A program made the translations under genes and the position numbers. This document shows, in pieces, positions 34,425 to 46,456 of a DNA stretch of 56,479 nucleotides (position 1 is its first letter; every line of letters starts with the position of its first letter). The notes below the pieces were generated by a model. It did no database searches and had not been told where the DNA came from. It saw nothing but the letters and a program-made list of their open reading frames with translations. Origin of the DNA: Entrophospora sp. SA101 (taxonomy: Eukaryota > Glomeromycota > Glomeromycetes > Entrophosporales > Entrophosporaceae); NCBI GenBank assembly GCA_958430865.1, contig CAUDNR010004291.1, forward strand, positions 1 through 56,479, read 5' to 3'.

Positions 34425-34760
34425 ACTGATAATAACATTGATTGTAACGTGTTGATTGTAACGTGTTGGTGATAACGTTGATGATAACGTGTTGATGATA
34501 ACGTGTTGATGATAACGTGCTGATGATAACGTGTTGATGATAATGTGTTTGATGATAACGTGTTGATGATAACGTATTTGATGATAACGTGTTTGATGAT
34601 AACGTGTTGATGATAACGTGTTGATGATAACGTGTTGATGATAACGTGTTGATGATAACGTGTTGATGATAATGTTGATGATAACGTTGATGATAATGTG
34701 TTGATGATAATGTGTTGATGATACACGTTGACAATAACGTTGATGATAGCGCTGATGGTA
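34425..34760 (+). repeat. 14-bp minisatellite (GATAACGTGTTGAT)n
   Basis: About two dozen units of GATAACGTGTTGAT with single-base variants and occasional 15-bp units (an extra T). Since 14 is not a multiple of 3, three units give one 14-residue peptide period. The minus strand is open in two frames through the array (34378-34839 and 34394-34888) with SSTRYHQHVIINTL-type repeats. I regard those frames as a by-product. A GA-rich tract follows at 34788-34812. Confidence 0.95.
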
Positions 34761-35309
34761 ATGAGTGATGATAACATTGGTTGTAATAGAGAGAGGAAGA
34801 GAGAGAGAGAGGATTTAATGAAATCATTACAGAGCTCAAAAAGACAATAATTGTTCATAAATTTCAATGGAAAAATGGTATTTGTCAAGATTTATTTTCA
34901 ATAAATATCATAATCAGTATGCAACATTGACTCTGTTGAACAATATCAATCCTATTAATGCTTTTTGAAATTTATTAATCATAAAAATACAAAAAATTTA
35001 TTGATTTCAAAATTTCTATAAGATAACACTAATAAAAATTCTAATTTCCAGGCAATTTTTGGGTTTAAAAATGGTTGATTGAAATTAATTTACAACATAA
35101 GGATAAAAATAAATTTACCTAAACCTAGAATTTTGACTACATATAGAATCACACCCAAGTAGTTATAAACGGCTTACACAACTGCTGCCGAGTTTAATTT
35201 AGTTTGCACCCTACCAGCCATCGGTTCATTACACATTGATCGATGTCACCCACTGATTATTTTATGCAATATCCTCACTACAACAGAATTATCAAAAATA
35301 TAAATGTGT

Positions 35310-35540
35310 TCTGTAGACAAATGAAGGTGATGATGATGAAACAGGCACAGTAAGTGACACTTGTTAATGAAAATGTTAGATCAGACGAGAAAGAAATTGG
35401 TAAGGTTACCAGAATTAGATCCTGATGTTGATAATGATTACAAATAATGATGATGGTAATGATGATGACGACAACGCTAAGAGTATTTTATTTGATGATG
35501 GTGATGATGATGCTGTCTGATAAATCAGATTTACAGAAGT
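35310..35540 (+). repeat. GAT/GATGAT trinucleotide tracts
   Basis: Scattered (GATGAT)n clusters. On the plus strand they would encode acidic residues leading toward the hAT remnant, so part may be its decayed N-terminus, but stops interrupt. Confidence 0.5.
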
Positions 35541-35789
35541 TATATCTAGCAATCAAGTTGTCATACTATTTACAACCAAATATCAAAATCTGTAATTCTC
35601 TGTAACGTGTAAATGTATCTGTAATTTATAAATGACTGCAAACACTGCAAACGACTATTAAACAAATTATACTCGACTTGAAATTTAAAAAATTTTGGAG
35701 CCATAATGAAAAAAAAGACCATGAAGCAATTCTAATTCTTCAGAACTTTAGTAACCAATAATTCTTCTAACCGTGGTAGACAATTCACA

Positions 35790-36262
35790 AGTCTATGGTG
35801 ACAATTTATTCAAGGTGAAGAAAAGGAACACGGCTATATGTGAATGTGAATGTATACATTGTCATGAAAAATAGTCATTCGCAAAACTTGGAGTCTTGCA
35901 TTCTCATTTAGCAAATGAATGCAATAAATATAGAGAGGATATTAAATGATATTATAATATACATGATAGCTCTTCTGGCGATTACCCAATGATTGGATGT
36001 AACCTACACCAAACAATGGAAAAATTAGTGGTGATTAACAATCTAAAGTTAATTCTTACTATGGTTTCACATCAGTTGAACCTTCACGTCAACAACAAAT
36101 TGATATATATAGCTTTGAATATTACATTTATTTGTTGTCCATTTGATATCATAGAAAATCTTTTTTTTTTTGTTGACTTATTAAAAGCATTAAACACCTG
36201 GTTATAATCCTTCTTCTCATGAAATGTTGTCAGGTAACCTCATGAAAAATAAAATATGAAAT
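35790..36262 (+). mobile_element. hAT transposase N-terminal relic 2
   Basis: The plus strand reads VKKRNTAICECECIHCHEK, a stop, then SFAKLGVLHSHLANECNKYR, a BED-type finger (CxxC ... HLANEC). Further on are PFDIIENLFFFVDLLKALNT and, after a frameshift, PGYNPSSHEMLSGNLMKN ending at TGA (36260-36262). This is the same region as in the relic at 8130-8708, from a different hAT family. The 3' tail of this relic is carried along in the copied segment at 43150-43976. Confidence 0.65.
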
Positions 36263-37038
36263 TAACGTGCGTTAAATACGTTCTTAATATACACGGGATT
36301 AACATATTTCTTATTAATATACAATTTTGAAAAATTGCCCCTTTTCAAATATCAAATTTAGTGTAAAGTACGAACGGATATTAGTACGGAATCAATACGA
36401 AGTTTGTAACGTACTGAAAAGGTATCAATTCCACGTATAAGGTACGGAATAGGCACGGAACTTGTAAAATACTGAAATGTACGTTTTAATTACGCGTATA
36501 AAGTACAGAATAGGAATGAAATTTGAAAATAAAAAGGTACTAGTACGTTTTCGATTTCGCGTATAAGGTATAAGGTATGGAATCTGAATAGATACGTTTT
36601 TGATTCTGCATATAAGGTACGGAATGGATACGGAATTTGCAACATACTAATACTGAAAAGATACGTTTTCGATTCTGAATATATACGGGAAAGATTTTTT
36701 ATTAAAACATAAATTTTTTGGGAAGCACGATATCAAGAAAATAAAGTAGAAATTGAACAGTTCAAGTGTAATTCCTTGGTAAAAGGTCACGTTTTATTAT
36801 TTTCTTTAGAGAATAAACAAAGTTTGGATTAACATTGGTTAACTAGTGAGTGTTGGCGACGACGGTTAATGAAGTATTGTCCAAAGTTTAATTGGAATAC
36901 TGGTAGTATTATTTGTAATTGTAAATATAAGGCTGTTAAACAAGCTACTTAAGTTGTTTTGTAAATAGTACAAACTTGGCATATAAAAACAAACAAGGGT
37001 CATAAGTGAATAAAAGGAACTTTATAGAAGCCTTTGAC
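36212..37038 (+). repeat. Segment S, source copy (inverted copy at 43150-43976)
   Basis: About 827 bases whose reverse complement occurs, apparently without differences, inside the HMG-box gene at 43150-43976. The segment starts within the hAT relic and has no terminal repeats, so it is not a transposon unit. It contains a degenerate minisatellite of ~65-70 bp (36370-36690) and a small broken reading frame (about 36765-36950, with SECWRRRLMKYCPKFNW). Confidence 0.9.
36370..36690 (+). repeat. Degenerate ~65-70-bp tandem repeat
   Basis: Four to five diverged units built around CGTATAAGGTACGGAAT, then (A/G)GCACGGAATTTG, TACTGAAAAGATACGTTTTC. The reverse complement is present at about 43525-43835 as part of the inverted copy of segment S. 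Confidence 0.75.
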
Positions 37039-37489
37039 TTTGGTAAAAAAACCATTTATTTATTTACAGTTATTAAACGTGTTTACTGATTTGCCTAGAG
37101 ACAGTAAGCGTGAACCAAAGTAAATTTGTAAACTAATTAATTGACAAGCACCGAATTATTGTAAACTGCTTGCAATTAACTGACAAGAGTAGCCCAAAGG
37201 TTAAGTAATAATTGTTAAATAATCGGTACATATCAGCCAATTTGGTTTTTTGGATCCTCTTTTCAAACCTTATATCTTATTGTGTCCCGACGTTAAACAT
37301 GTCAAACATGATGTGTAAACTGGTCAATAGAATGATAATTAACCCAAAAAATTTATTTGCTCTGCTAAAAAACTATTTTACTATTTGATAGCCCGTCAAA
37401 CCAATGGCCCCACCTCAAAACCGAAGGGTTTTTGCTAGTATAAAGTATTCATAATGTTATGATTATACCATACTGGATTTTGGGTTCAT

Positions 37490-38435
37490 TTATTCGAATT
37501 ATTATTATTCGAATTATTACTATTCGTTTTATTCGTTTTATTATTATTCGCTTTATTTGAATTATTTATTTACTTGAATTATTCAAATTATTTGTTTTAT
37601 TCGAATAGAAGCCCTAACTATTACTCATGATTATGATATTATTTTAGTATTGCAATTAAGAAAGCTCCTCACAAAGAACTTTAGAAATATTTAATCAATA
37701 ACTTAATTACAATAAAAAAAGAGCTATTGGTTTATTAAATTAAGCCAATAATCAACTAAAAATAGGATAAATATTGGCACTTTCAATATTTACTAATAGG
37801 CCAGGCTTTTAGACTATATGGTAAAATACTAAAAATATTATTAACTTATCAGTATGCCAATACCTTAATGATTTTTTTAAAAAATATTGGTCAGATATCA
37901 GATTCTGATATTTACTGAGATACCCCATTACCCAATTTGGCATCATTCAACCAGTAAAAAGAGAACCAATAGATTATATATAAGCAAAGAAGATGGGACT
38001 CTAAATTAGCACAAAAGAATTTTAAATCATGCACAAACATAATAGCTTGATAGCTTGATGGACATAGTGGTGTAGTCTTGGATTCCATGCAATTTTTTAA
38101 TTGTATAATTAATTATACATCTTTAATTTAATCATTTTCTTGTATGTGTGAATGCATCCATATACTAAATATTCATGATGGCCATGATTATTATTCAATG
38201 TATTTGATATCACCATTGACATAACAAACAATTGCATCACCCAGTTAGTAATAATACCAAGGCCATGAAAAAATGAAACTTTTAATAATGTGTGTCTATT
38301 CAGATCTTTGGGATTCATAAAAAAAAATATTTTTCCTGATTATCAATTATGCTTCCTTATGAATAATAAATCTGATGTTGATCACAGGTGTCATATTTTA
38401 TTAAATTTTCCTGTTACAAACATGCAAGACAGTGC
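37490..38435 (+). repeat. Dispersed repeat R1, copy 2
   Basis: Longer, less deleted relative of 2455-3130. It starts with (TTATTCGAA)-type microsatellite sequence and shares TTATTAAATTAAGCCAATAA, AGAACCAATAGATTATATAT and TCTGATGTTGATCACAGGTG. No transposase seen. Confidence 0.65.
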
Positions 38436-38592
38436 AATTAAGCACAATTAAGCACCATGGATTTTGAAATAGCCTTGTACATGATTTTGGATTGAAACAG
38501 ACAAAAGTTTTCTTTTTAAAATTGATGAACATTAATTAATTATTCAATATTAAGTAAAGTCAAAAAACCTAGATTTACAATATTTCATAATA

Positions 38593-38796
38593 ATTGAAAT
38601 ATCAACACAACTGGAAATAACAGATTTTCATGAAATATCTATAGATTTTAGTGTTTTACAATTATATAACAGTATTTATGATAAACCTTATTGTTTTTAT
38701 GATTATTATTATACTTATGAAAACAATTTGAATCTTAATAAGTATTTTCATTTGTTGGAAGAATGTGAAGTGTATAAATTACTAAAGAAAAATTAA
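38593..38796 (+). other. Short open coding-like segment
   Basis: A 67-codon frame to a TAA (38794-38796) reads IEISTQLEITDFHEISIDFS, then a Tyr-rich stretch and FHLLEECEVYKLLKKN. Codon use and composition look like the last exon of a protein, but no start, splice partner or family is recognised. Confidence 0.3.
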
Positions 38797-38981
38797 TTAT
38801 AAATTAGTATTTACATTCACATATATTATTAAGATTTACATTTTTAAAATAAATTTACTGTGGAGATTAAATTAGTCATTCATTAATCTTTCTTCTTTTA
38901 CCATTATTACTTGGATCTTAATGAATTAAAAAATATTGTTAGTAACCAATAGTAATTTCAAATTAATTAATAATGAAATTT

Positions 38982-40443
38982 TTATTCACCTTTGTTAAGA
39001 TCAAAACCATTTAATGAGCTACCATTACTTGTATATCTTTTTAAGCTTTTATACTTAGCAATCTCATCATCTAATATTCTACTTGTATGATATGCATCTG
39101 GATGTGATTCGTGTACTTGTTGTGAATCACTATTATTATTACTAATAATAATATTATGTTTATTATTACTACCACTATTGATATTATTATTATTAAGAAT
39201 TTCTTTCAATTTCTTAATAGCAAAATCATAAAGCTCTCTAATAGTTGGTCTTTTTGATGGATCCACATCCCAACACTTCTGCATTATTTGTGCATTATCA
39301 TCAGGCATTCCAGGTAATGTTGGTGGTCATAAACCTGCATATATATTAAACATCAAGTGGTGATTATGAACTCTATCATCAAATGGTGGCCCACTATAGA
39401 TATCTGTTTCTTTTGTGATTTTTTTTTTGCCTCCAAGTAGCTCAGGTGAAATATATGATACAATACATTGATTTTATTTGATAATTTTTCATCAACTGGT
39501 CCACATAATCCCAAATCTGTAATAAAACAACCACCTCCTTGCAATAATATATTACCACTATGTGAATCATGATGAATTAAATCTTTTTTCATGTATCCAA
39601 TATAATGCCTCACATAAATAATTAAAAATTGTAATTCTGTCTTTCAATGTTAAATTTAAATGATTTTTTTGCAAATAATCCCTTAAATTTCCATCTGATA
39701 AATAAGTTAAATCATTGCATATTTTCCATTATCTGGGAATTTAGTTATACCAAAGCAATTAACAATCATCTCTGACTTAATTTTACAATAATTCATTGCC
39801 TGAAATTAATATAAAATCAATGAGTATTATATAATACAGCATTACTTATTTTTGTTTTAAATGACAACCACCAACCTCATTAAAAAAGCCTTTTCCCGAA
39901 TTACTTGAATCATTTAACCTTTTTAATGCTACATCTTGTCTTCCATAATTATGAAACTCCTTTTTATTTTCATTATAATCATAAATATATCCCCTTGTCC
40001 ATATAGCATTAAAAATGAACTAAATACACATTAAGTTAATTTTGTTACTTCTTCAAATTGCTCAAAAGGTAGTCATTCTAAAATATAGTTTGGCTGGGAT
40101 GTTTTCATTTGACGTTGTTGAATAAAATCATCAATTATGTTATTTCCAGATGTCCAAGTATTGAAAGACTCTGTAATTGTAAACTAATCCAACCTTCACA
40201 GAATCTATCAGAGTATCTTATCAATTCACACTCGTTACATTCTTTTGGTTTGCCTGATTCATACACCACATCATTTAATTCAGAATCATAAATAAACCTT
40301 TCTTTGCAATATTCTTTTTCATTTTCAGGAAACCCCTTGTTTTTTTTTACTAAAGACAAAAAATAATCTTTTCTACTTTCATTACCAGAATTAACCATTA
40401 TATTATTGCCCATTTCATTATAAATTTTAAATACAAATTCCAC
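38982..40443 (-). pseudogene. Protein kinase pseudogene 2
   Basis: Nearly the full length of a Glomeromycotina-type kinase can be followed on the minus strand, but with at least five frameshifts. N-terminus: KPKECNECELIRYSDRFCE, then a shift near 40165, TWTSGNNIIDDFIQQRQM, a damaged glycine loop near 40030 and FFNEV at a donor near 39880. Second exon: NCFGITKFPDNGKY, the catalytic loop IHHDSHSGNILLQGGG and FITDLGLCGPVDEKL. Shifts in the activation segment follow, then GMPDDNAQIMQKCWDVDPSK to the end NGFDLNKGE. As in the chimera at 25.6-27 kb, the HRD Arg is His; here DLG is kept. Related to pseudogene 1 at 21885-22600. Confidence 0.8.
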
Positions 40444-40449
40444 TCTTCC

Positions 40450-42100
40450 TGGTGATATTAATGATAAAATTTATTATATGATATTATGTAAAAATAAATG
40501 TTTTTATAAAATTTAAAACTCGATTGGAACCCGTTTTTTTTTGTTTTGAGAACCTTTTCTAGAGGATTGTAACAAACAATTCATCCGTAATATTATTGGA
40601 CGGACGTACTCTTTCTGGTGATCATTTACATTAATTGATAATATGATTTTAAAATAAAAATTGCTTTATTTAAAGAACAACAGCATCAAAAAAAAATTTT
40701 TATAATCACCAAACTCTAGTGATTGGTTCATCATGATGCTAGTGATTCGACAATAAAAGGATTTTAGCATTATTTTTTTCCTATTTTTTATTTTTTATCA
40801 CTTTAAAACTTGCAAAAGCTTGTACCTAAACCTATATTATATTGTTCTATGTACTAATATTGACCGGCATATGTTGACTGTGTATTTACTATTACATGTA
40901 GTTAACTTCAAAGTCAAAAATCGAAAAAATATCAAGTTAACATACCAATATTGATCAACTTTAAAACTAGATAGGGAAATATTGAATGCTTATCTAAAAC
41001 AAATATTAATGGTATTTGATAGCCATTGTCTAGTTCTACAATTCATTGTCGAGATAACTTAAAAAAAATTACTGATTTCAAGGTTATTTGCTTTTAAAAA
41101 TCGTGTTCTTATTATATCACATGATTTTTTACAAATTTGCCGATCTTTTTATATCAATGAAATTTTTTGTCAAACCAATCATATACCGACACCAACTGTA
41201 ATAATTACCAACATTCAAAATTTATTAAATTGAATTGTATTTGAGAAAGTGACTTTTTAAAATCAAAAACAGGATCATCTATTGAATTGAGTTGCAATTT
41301 TTTATCATTGAAATTATATTTTTTAAGACTATTGAATATACTTTTCCAATCTTCACATTTTTTTAATCCTTGATCTTTATTAATTTGTACCAATCCTTCA
41401 CAAGTTATTTTTTCTATTTAGAAAATAAGCCAAAAACATCAATAATTACTTGAATATTGTTAATTCAATAATAATAATAAATTTTTTTTAAATGAATTGA
41501 AAGAGATTAAACTTTTATGACGGTATGTGGACGGTATGTGTTTTATAAGGTTATATCCTTAAATTGGGTAAAATTTGTTTGTGAGGTGATATATTCAAGT
41601 GTGTACAAAAAGCGGGTAAAAGTTTAAAATTTACTAATACTAATACTGATACTAATAGCTTTGCATGTCTGGCCGGAGTCTTGTTGAGATTGTGTTACGC
41701 ATTGAAATTATCCAATCAAATTGGTATTTTCGATTCTAAACTTGTGCTGGGCACTGATAATAATAATAATTATAACAATAATAATATAATAATAATAATA
41801 GTTATGAAATCAAAGAATCGCTCTGTACGGCAATTAAAGGTTAAAAAAAAGTTTCAATCTTAAATAATTCATCATAAAGGAAATTTCTACTTATCATTCA
41901 TTTTCTCAACTTGCTAGAATTCCTTTCTTTTATAGCATGTATGGCATCTACGACCTCCATAATTTCTACGACTTTTATAGTATTTGTAGTATTGAAAGCA
42001 TAAAAAATAATTAACTTTCCAGCTAGAGACACCATTTCCTATTTTCATGTAATGACATATTTGTAACATATATTTAGCAAAAATGCATGTCAATCATAAA
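40450..42100. other. Intergenic; possible terminal exon at 41205-41410 (-)
   Basis: The minus strand from an AG acceptor near 41415 reads KITCEGLVQINKDQGLKKCE, then DWKSIFNSLKKYNFND and IDDPVFDFKK to a stop at 41205. It could be an isolated last exon; no partner exon was found. The rest holds no supported gene. Confidence 0.3.
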
Positions 42101-42387
42101 CGACATTTTATTATTTTCACACAAATAATAATTTTTAGGGGAAAAAAAAGTCGTGTCTTTTGTTTTTTATTTTGTTTTTTTTTTTCAAAAAAAATTTTTT
42201 AGGAAAACTAATCATCGTCGTGATATTATTAATAACAATACAGATATCAATATTTAGTTTAGTAATAAAAGTGAACCCGTTTTTATAATTATTCTTCAAC
42301 ACATCACTATCATTATTCATTTAAAAATTAAAAAGTATTTTACATAAATATATATATATATATACATATATTTAAAATCAAATATAA

Positions 42388-45103
42388 ATGTCTCTTAATG
42401 AACAACAAGCGAAAAAACTGGTGAATGACATTTTATTATTATTAAAGGATTTTAAATATTAATGATTTGGTAGATTTGGTAATAAACTATACATACATAT
42501 TAATATTAATAAATAAATTTTAAAATTTTTAGGCGGTTAGTTTACAAGGTGCTGCCACTTGTTTATTAACGGCTGCTCGTACACTAACGGCTAATAATGA
42601 CAGTCATTTAGAAAATGAAAAAGAAGAGCAACGTGAATTAGATTTACTTCGAGAGTTTAATTCAGGTGATCTTAAAAGTTTTCTACTTCGATATGTTGAG
42701 ACACTCGTTGAAAATGATGTGATATTCAAAAATTATGAAAATATCAATATAAATAGTAATAGTAGTAGTAGTAAAGGAGCAAAAAAAGACAAGAATCAAC
42801 ATCAAAATGATGCTAAAGATTTTGTCTTGGGATATTTTAATTCACTTATTGAAAATGATCTTATGTTAAAATCATTTTTGAAACCGGGAGCTTTAGATCC
42901 AAAGAGACTTGCCACCGCTAAATCATCAGCAACAACAAGTGGTAAAAAGAAAAGTAAAGTAAATGTGAATTCTTTAGAAAATGATGCACTCACAGAAATT
43001 GAAGAATTAACTAAACCGATATCAAATAATATCAACAATAAAAACAGCAATAATGATAGCAACAGCAATAGTAAGAACAAGAGCAAGAGTGACCCCAATG
43101 CTGAAAATGATCCCAAGAAAAAACGCAACAGAATAAAAAAACCTGTTGAAAAGTCAAAGGCTTCTATAAAGTTCCTTTTATTCACTTATGACCCTTGTTT
43201 GTTTTTATATGCCAAGTTTGTACTATTTACAAAACAACTTAAGTAGCTTGTTTAACAGCCTTATATTTACAATTACAAATAATACTACCAGTATTCCAAT
43301 TAAACTTTGGACAATACTTCATTAACCGTCGTCGCCAACACTCACTAGTTAACCAATGTTAATCCAAACTTTGTTTATTCTCTAAAGAAAATAATAAAAC
43401 GTGACCTTTTACCAAGGAATTACACTTGAACTGTTCAATTTCTACTTTATTTTCTTGATATCGTGCTTCCCAAAAAATTTATGTTTTAATAAAAAATCTT
43501 TCCCGTATATATTCAGAATCGAAAACGTATCTTTTCAGTATTAGTATGTTGCAAATTCCGTATCCATTCCGTACCTTATATGCAGAATCAAAAACGTATC
43601 TATTCAGATTCCATACCTTATACCTTATACGCGAAATCGAAAACGTACTAGTACCTTTTTATTTTCAAATTTCATTCCTATTCTGTACTTTATACGCGTA
43701 ATTAAAACGTACATTTCAGTATTTTACAAGTTCCGTGCCTATTCCGTACCTTATACGTGGAATTGATACCTTTTCAGTACGTTACAAACTTCGTATTGAT
43801 TCCGTACTAATATCCGTTCGTACTTTACACTAAATTTGATATTTGAAAAGGGGCAATTTTTCAAAATTGTATATTAATAAGAAATATGTTAATCCCGTGT
43901 ATATTAAGAACGTATTTAACGCACGTTAATTTCATATTTTATTTTTCATGAGGTTACCTGACAACATTTCATGAGAACAAGAGCAAGAGTGACCCCAATG
44001 CTGAAAATGATCCCAAGAAAAAACGCAACATAATAAAAAAACCTGTTGATCCAAATGCGCCAAAAAAACCCGCTAGTGCATTCCTCCTTTACCAAAAAGA
44101 TGTTCAAGAACAAATACGAAAAGAATTTCCTGAAACTAAATGGAACGACGTTTTGCGTATTATTAGTCAACGATGGCAAAATCTTTCAAATGATGAAAAA
44201 AAGGTTGTTAATAATAATTATATAATCATATATATATCATATTCATATATCAATAAATTTAATAAATAAAAATTAACTCGATAAAAACTATATTATAATT
44301 ACAATTAATATTAGATATACGAAACCAAATTTCAACAAGCAAGACAAATCTTTGAGGCGGAATATAAAACTTATATGGAAAATAAAGATAATTTACCACC
44401 GGCTACGTCAGGGGTCATTGAAGAAGGTAAAGAAGTTGCTTCAAGTTCCAAAAATTTAGGAAAAAAAGCTATAAACGAATTACAAGATTATACTGATGAA
44501 GAAGATGAACAAGAATCAGATAATGATGGTGATGGTAATGATGATGGAAAAGATGACATCCATAACGACGATGATGATGATGATGATGACGAGGAGGAGA
44601 ATGGTGACTGGGGAAATAAATCTGATGATACAGTTAATGAAGAAGAATCTTCAAGAACGGCAAATAAGTTATCAAGCCGAAAAACAAAATCTCACGAATA
44701 TTATGCAAATTCTAAAGCACAAAATAATAGCAGTGATGCTGGTATTAATAGTAGTGGTAGCAGTAGCAGTACATCGAAGAAACGTAAAGATGTTGTAGAC
44801 GATAGCGAGGACAATTCTACAAGTCCTATTAAAAAGTCAAAGAAGGAAAAGAATAGTTTTTCAAATGATGATGAGAATGATGACGATGATAATATTTTTG
44901 AGCAAGCAATAAATAAGAAATCTCATCATTCCATGGTAAAACAAGAGGATGAAGATGAAGATTCTGTTTATAATTCTTCAAATAGACAAAGTAACAAAGA
45001 TCAAAGTAATAGTGAGAATTTACATAGGTTATCAAAAGATAAATCTAAAGATAAAAAAAAAAAGAAACCAAAAGATAAAACAACGATAAAATCCATAAAT
45101 TAA
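42388..45103 (+). pseudogene. HMG-box protein gene, interrupted by inverted segment S
   Basis: Exon 1 (42388-42478) encodes MSLNEQQAKKLVNDILLLLKD. Removing one A in the AAA near 42456 gives NINDLVDL up to a GTAATA donor, in phase with exon 2 from 42533; as written, the frame stops. Exon 2 (AVSLQGAATCLLTAARTL ... LKSFLLRYVETL, then Asn/Ser/Lys-rich) reads to IKKPVE at 43149, where segment S intervenes and a stop follows. After 43976 a ~75-bp stretch is repeated and the HMG box resumes (DPNAPKKPASAFLLYQKDV, RIISQRWQNLSNDEKK) to 44203. Exon 3 (44315-45103) completes it (YETKFQQARQIFEAEYKTYM) and adds a long acidic/basic tail. HMG boxes bend DNA in chromatin. The tail mix resembles chromatin-remodelling or FACT-type HMG proteins. 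Confidence 0.85.
43150..43976 (-). repeat. Segment S, inverted copy inside the HMG gene
   Basis: Reverse complement of 36212-37038. It lies between two copies of a ~75-bp stretch of HMG exon 2 (about 43074-43149 and 43975-44049), which differ at one base (43129-region G versus T at 44031). The joint at the right has GAGAA in common with both parents; the left joint has only AAAGTC-type overlap. No terminal inverted repeats. Confidence 0.9.
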
Positions 45104-46456
45104 AATAAATGGAAATAAAAGCGCAATTGAGACTGGAATTATATAAAGATATGGAATTTTTTTTTAATGGAATTATTATCAATATTAGTATAATTTTTTT
45201 TGTGTTGGCGAAGTGATACAATTTTTCAACAATTTATTTCCTTCGTATTTTTAATGTAGTGGGAGAAATTAGTAGTAGATTTAAAATCTTGATATTATAA
45301 TATATAAGCACAACATATTCTGTTTCTTTTATTTAGGATAAAAAAAATTTATAGAATTTTCTTGTATATATTGCATACATGTCTGGATTGTTTTTCATTT
45401 TATTTCAAAATTATATATTTTACTCTTTCTTTTTATTATGATTAATATAATACATGCTAAATTATAAATCATATTTTTATCTTTCTTTATAATGTGTATG
45501 TATGTTGTTGTTTGGACTTGCTAATTAATTAATTATTCAATAAATTTAATAAATTTTAATTTTCAAAAAATACATAAAAAAGATAAAAAGAAACGAACGA
45601 ATAAATTATTATTATTATAAATAAATAAAAAAGTACATATTATATAATAGCAATAATTGATTATATAATTGTCCTTTGGTTATTGTTATTATTGATAGAA
45701 ACTAAGCTAAATATCTAATTGTGGATGGGTCAACAGGATCTCTCTTCAAATACTCACGATTAATCAATGATTCAATTCTTTTCTTGATATCGGGAAGCTG
45801 CATCAATCAAAAAATATATATATTAATTAATCAATTTAAATTTGTTATTAAAATAGTCAAAACAATTATCATTGCTATTTGTTTTGTTTACCATAGCTTT
45901 AAATTTCAATTGACTTAATAATTCAGTAATAATTTCACTGTAAGTCAATGATTTTCTCATTTTCATTATACGAACTAATGCAGCATCAACTTGATATTGA
46001 CGATCAAGAAATACACGTTCCGTTGTATCTTTAGCTTCTTCCAACTATAAATTTATTTGATAATGAAAAGAAAAAAAACAACTATTTAATTGTAATGCTG
46101 ATGTATATATATATAAATATTAATGAATAAGTTGATTGATTGATAAACAACCGTTTCTTTCAATTGGATCGAATTGATCTTGACACGATAATATTGAACA
46201 TCAAATTTTTCATTAATAACAAATTCGTCCGTTTTATTGACATCTCTTCCTTTTGGAAATTTGGCGAGAACTCGTATTTTCCCGCATGCTAATGATTGAA
46301 GCGTAAGTGTAAGATCTTTATCCTCTATTATTAATTGATTAATAGAGAATTAATTCATGTATAAGATTAATTAATTTACTGTAAAAATTTTTTATTTACT
46401 AACCCAATCCTGTAATTGCTTTTATTTCTTCATAGGTTACTCGTTGTGATACATCT
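44002..46456 (+). repeat. Left arm of 2.46-kb inverted duplication
   Basis: Every position p here pairs with position 100396 minus p on the other strand, without indels, up to 53940-56394. I find one difference (T at 44031 versus the equivalent of G at 56365). The arm holds the HMG C-terminal exons, the convergent intergenic region and the last four cullin-4 exons. The spacer between arms is about 7.5 kb. Confidence 0.95.
45104..45701. other. Convergent intergenic region HMG/CUL4
   Basis: The HMG gene (plus) and CUL4 (minus) end tail-to-tail 600 bases apart. AT-rich, with poly-T and poly-A tracts suited to 3' ends. No gene seen. Confidence 0.6.

Noticed and set aside
34425..34760. CRISPR array
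   Set aside because: Units are directly adjacent with no spacers, in a eukaryotic genome; it is a minisatellite.
34378..34888. Two ~155-residue repetitive minus-strand proteins
   Set aside because: They are the automatic translation of a stop-free 14-bp minisatellite; no start context, promoter or domain.
42802..43185. 127-codon hydrophobic minus-strand frame
   Set aside because: Antisense of the Lys/Asn/Ser-rich HMG exon 2; runs of Leu and Phe are the shadow of Lys/Glu codons.
43150..43976. Segment S as a transposon insertion with 75-bp target duplication
   Set aside because: No terminal repeats, arbitrary ends inside a hAT relic, and a target duplication far longer than known DNA transposons make.
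44496..44798. Met-rich 100-codon frame in the acidic tail (also 55598-55900)
   Set aside because: A frame-shifted reading of GAT repeats encoding the acidic HMG tail.
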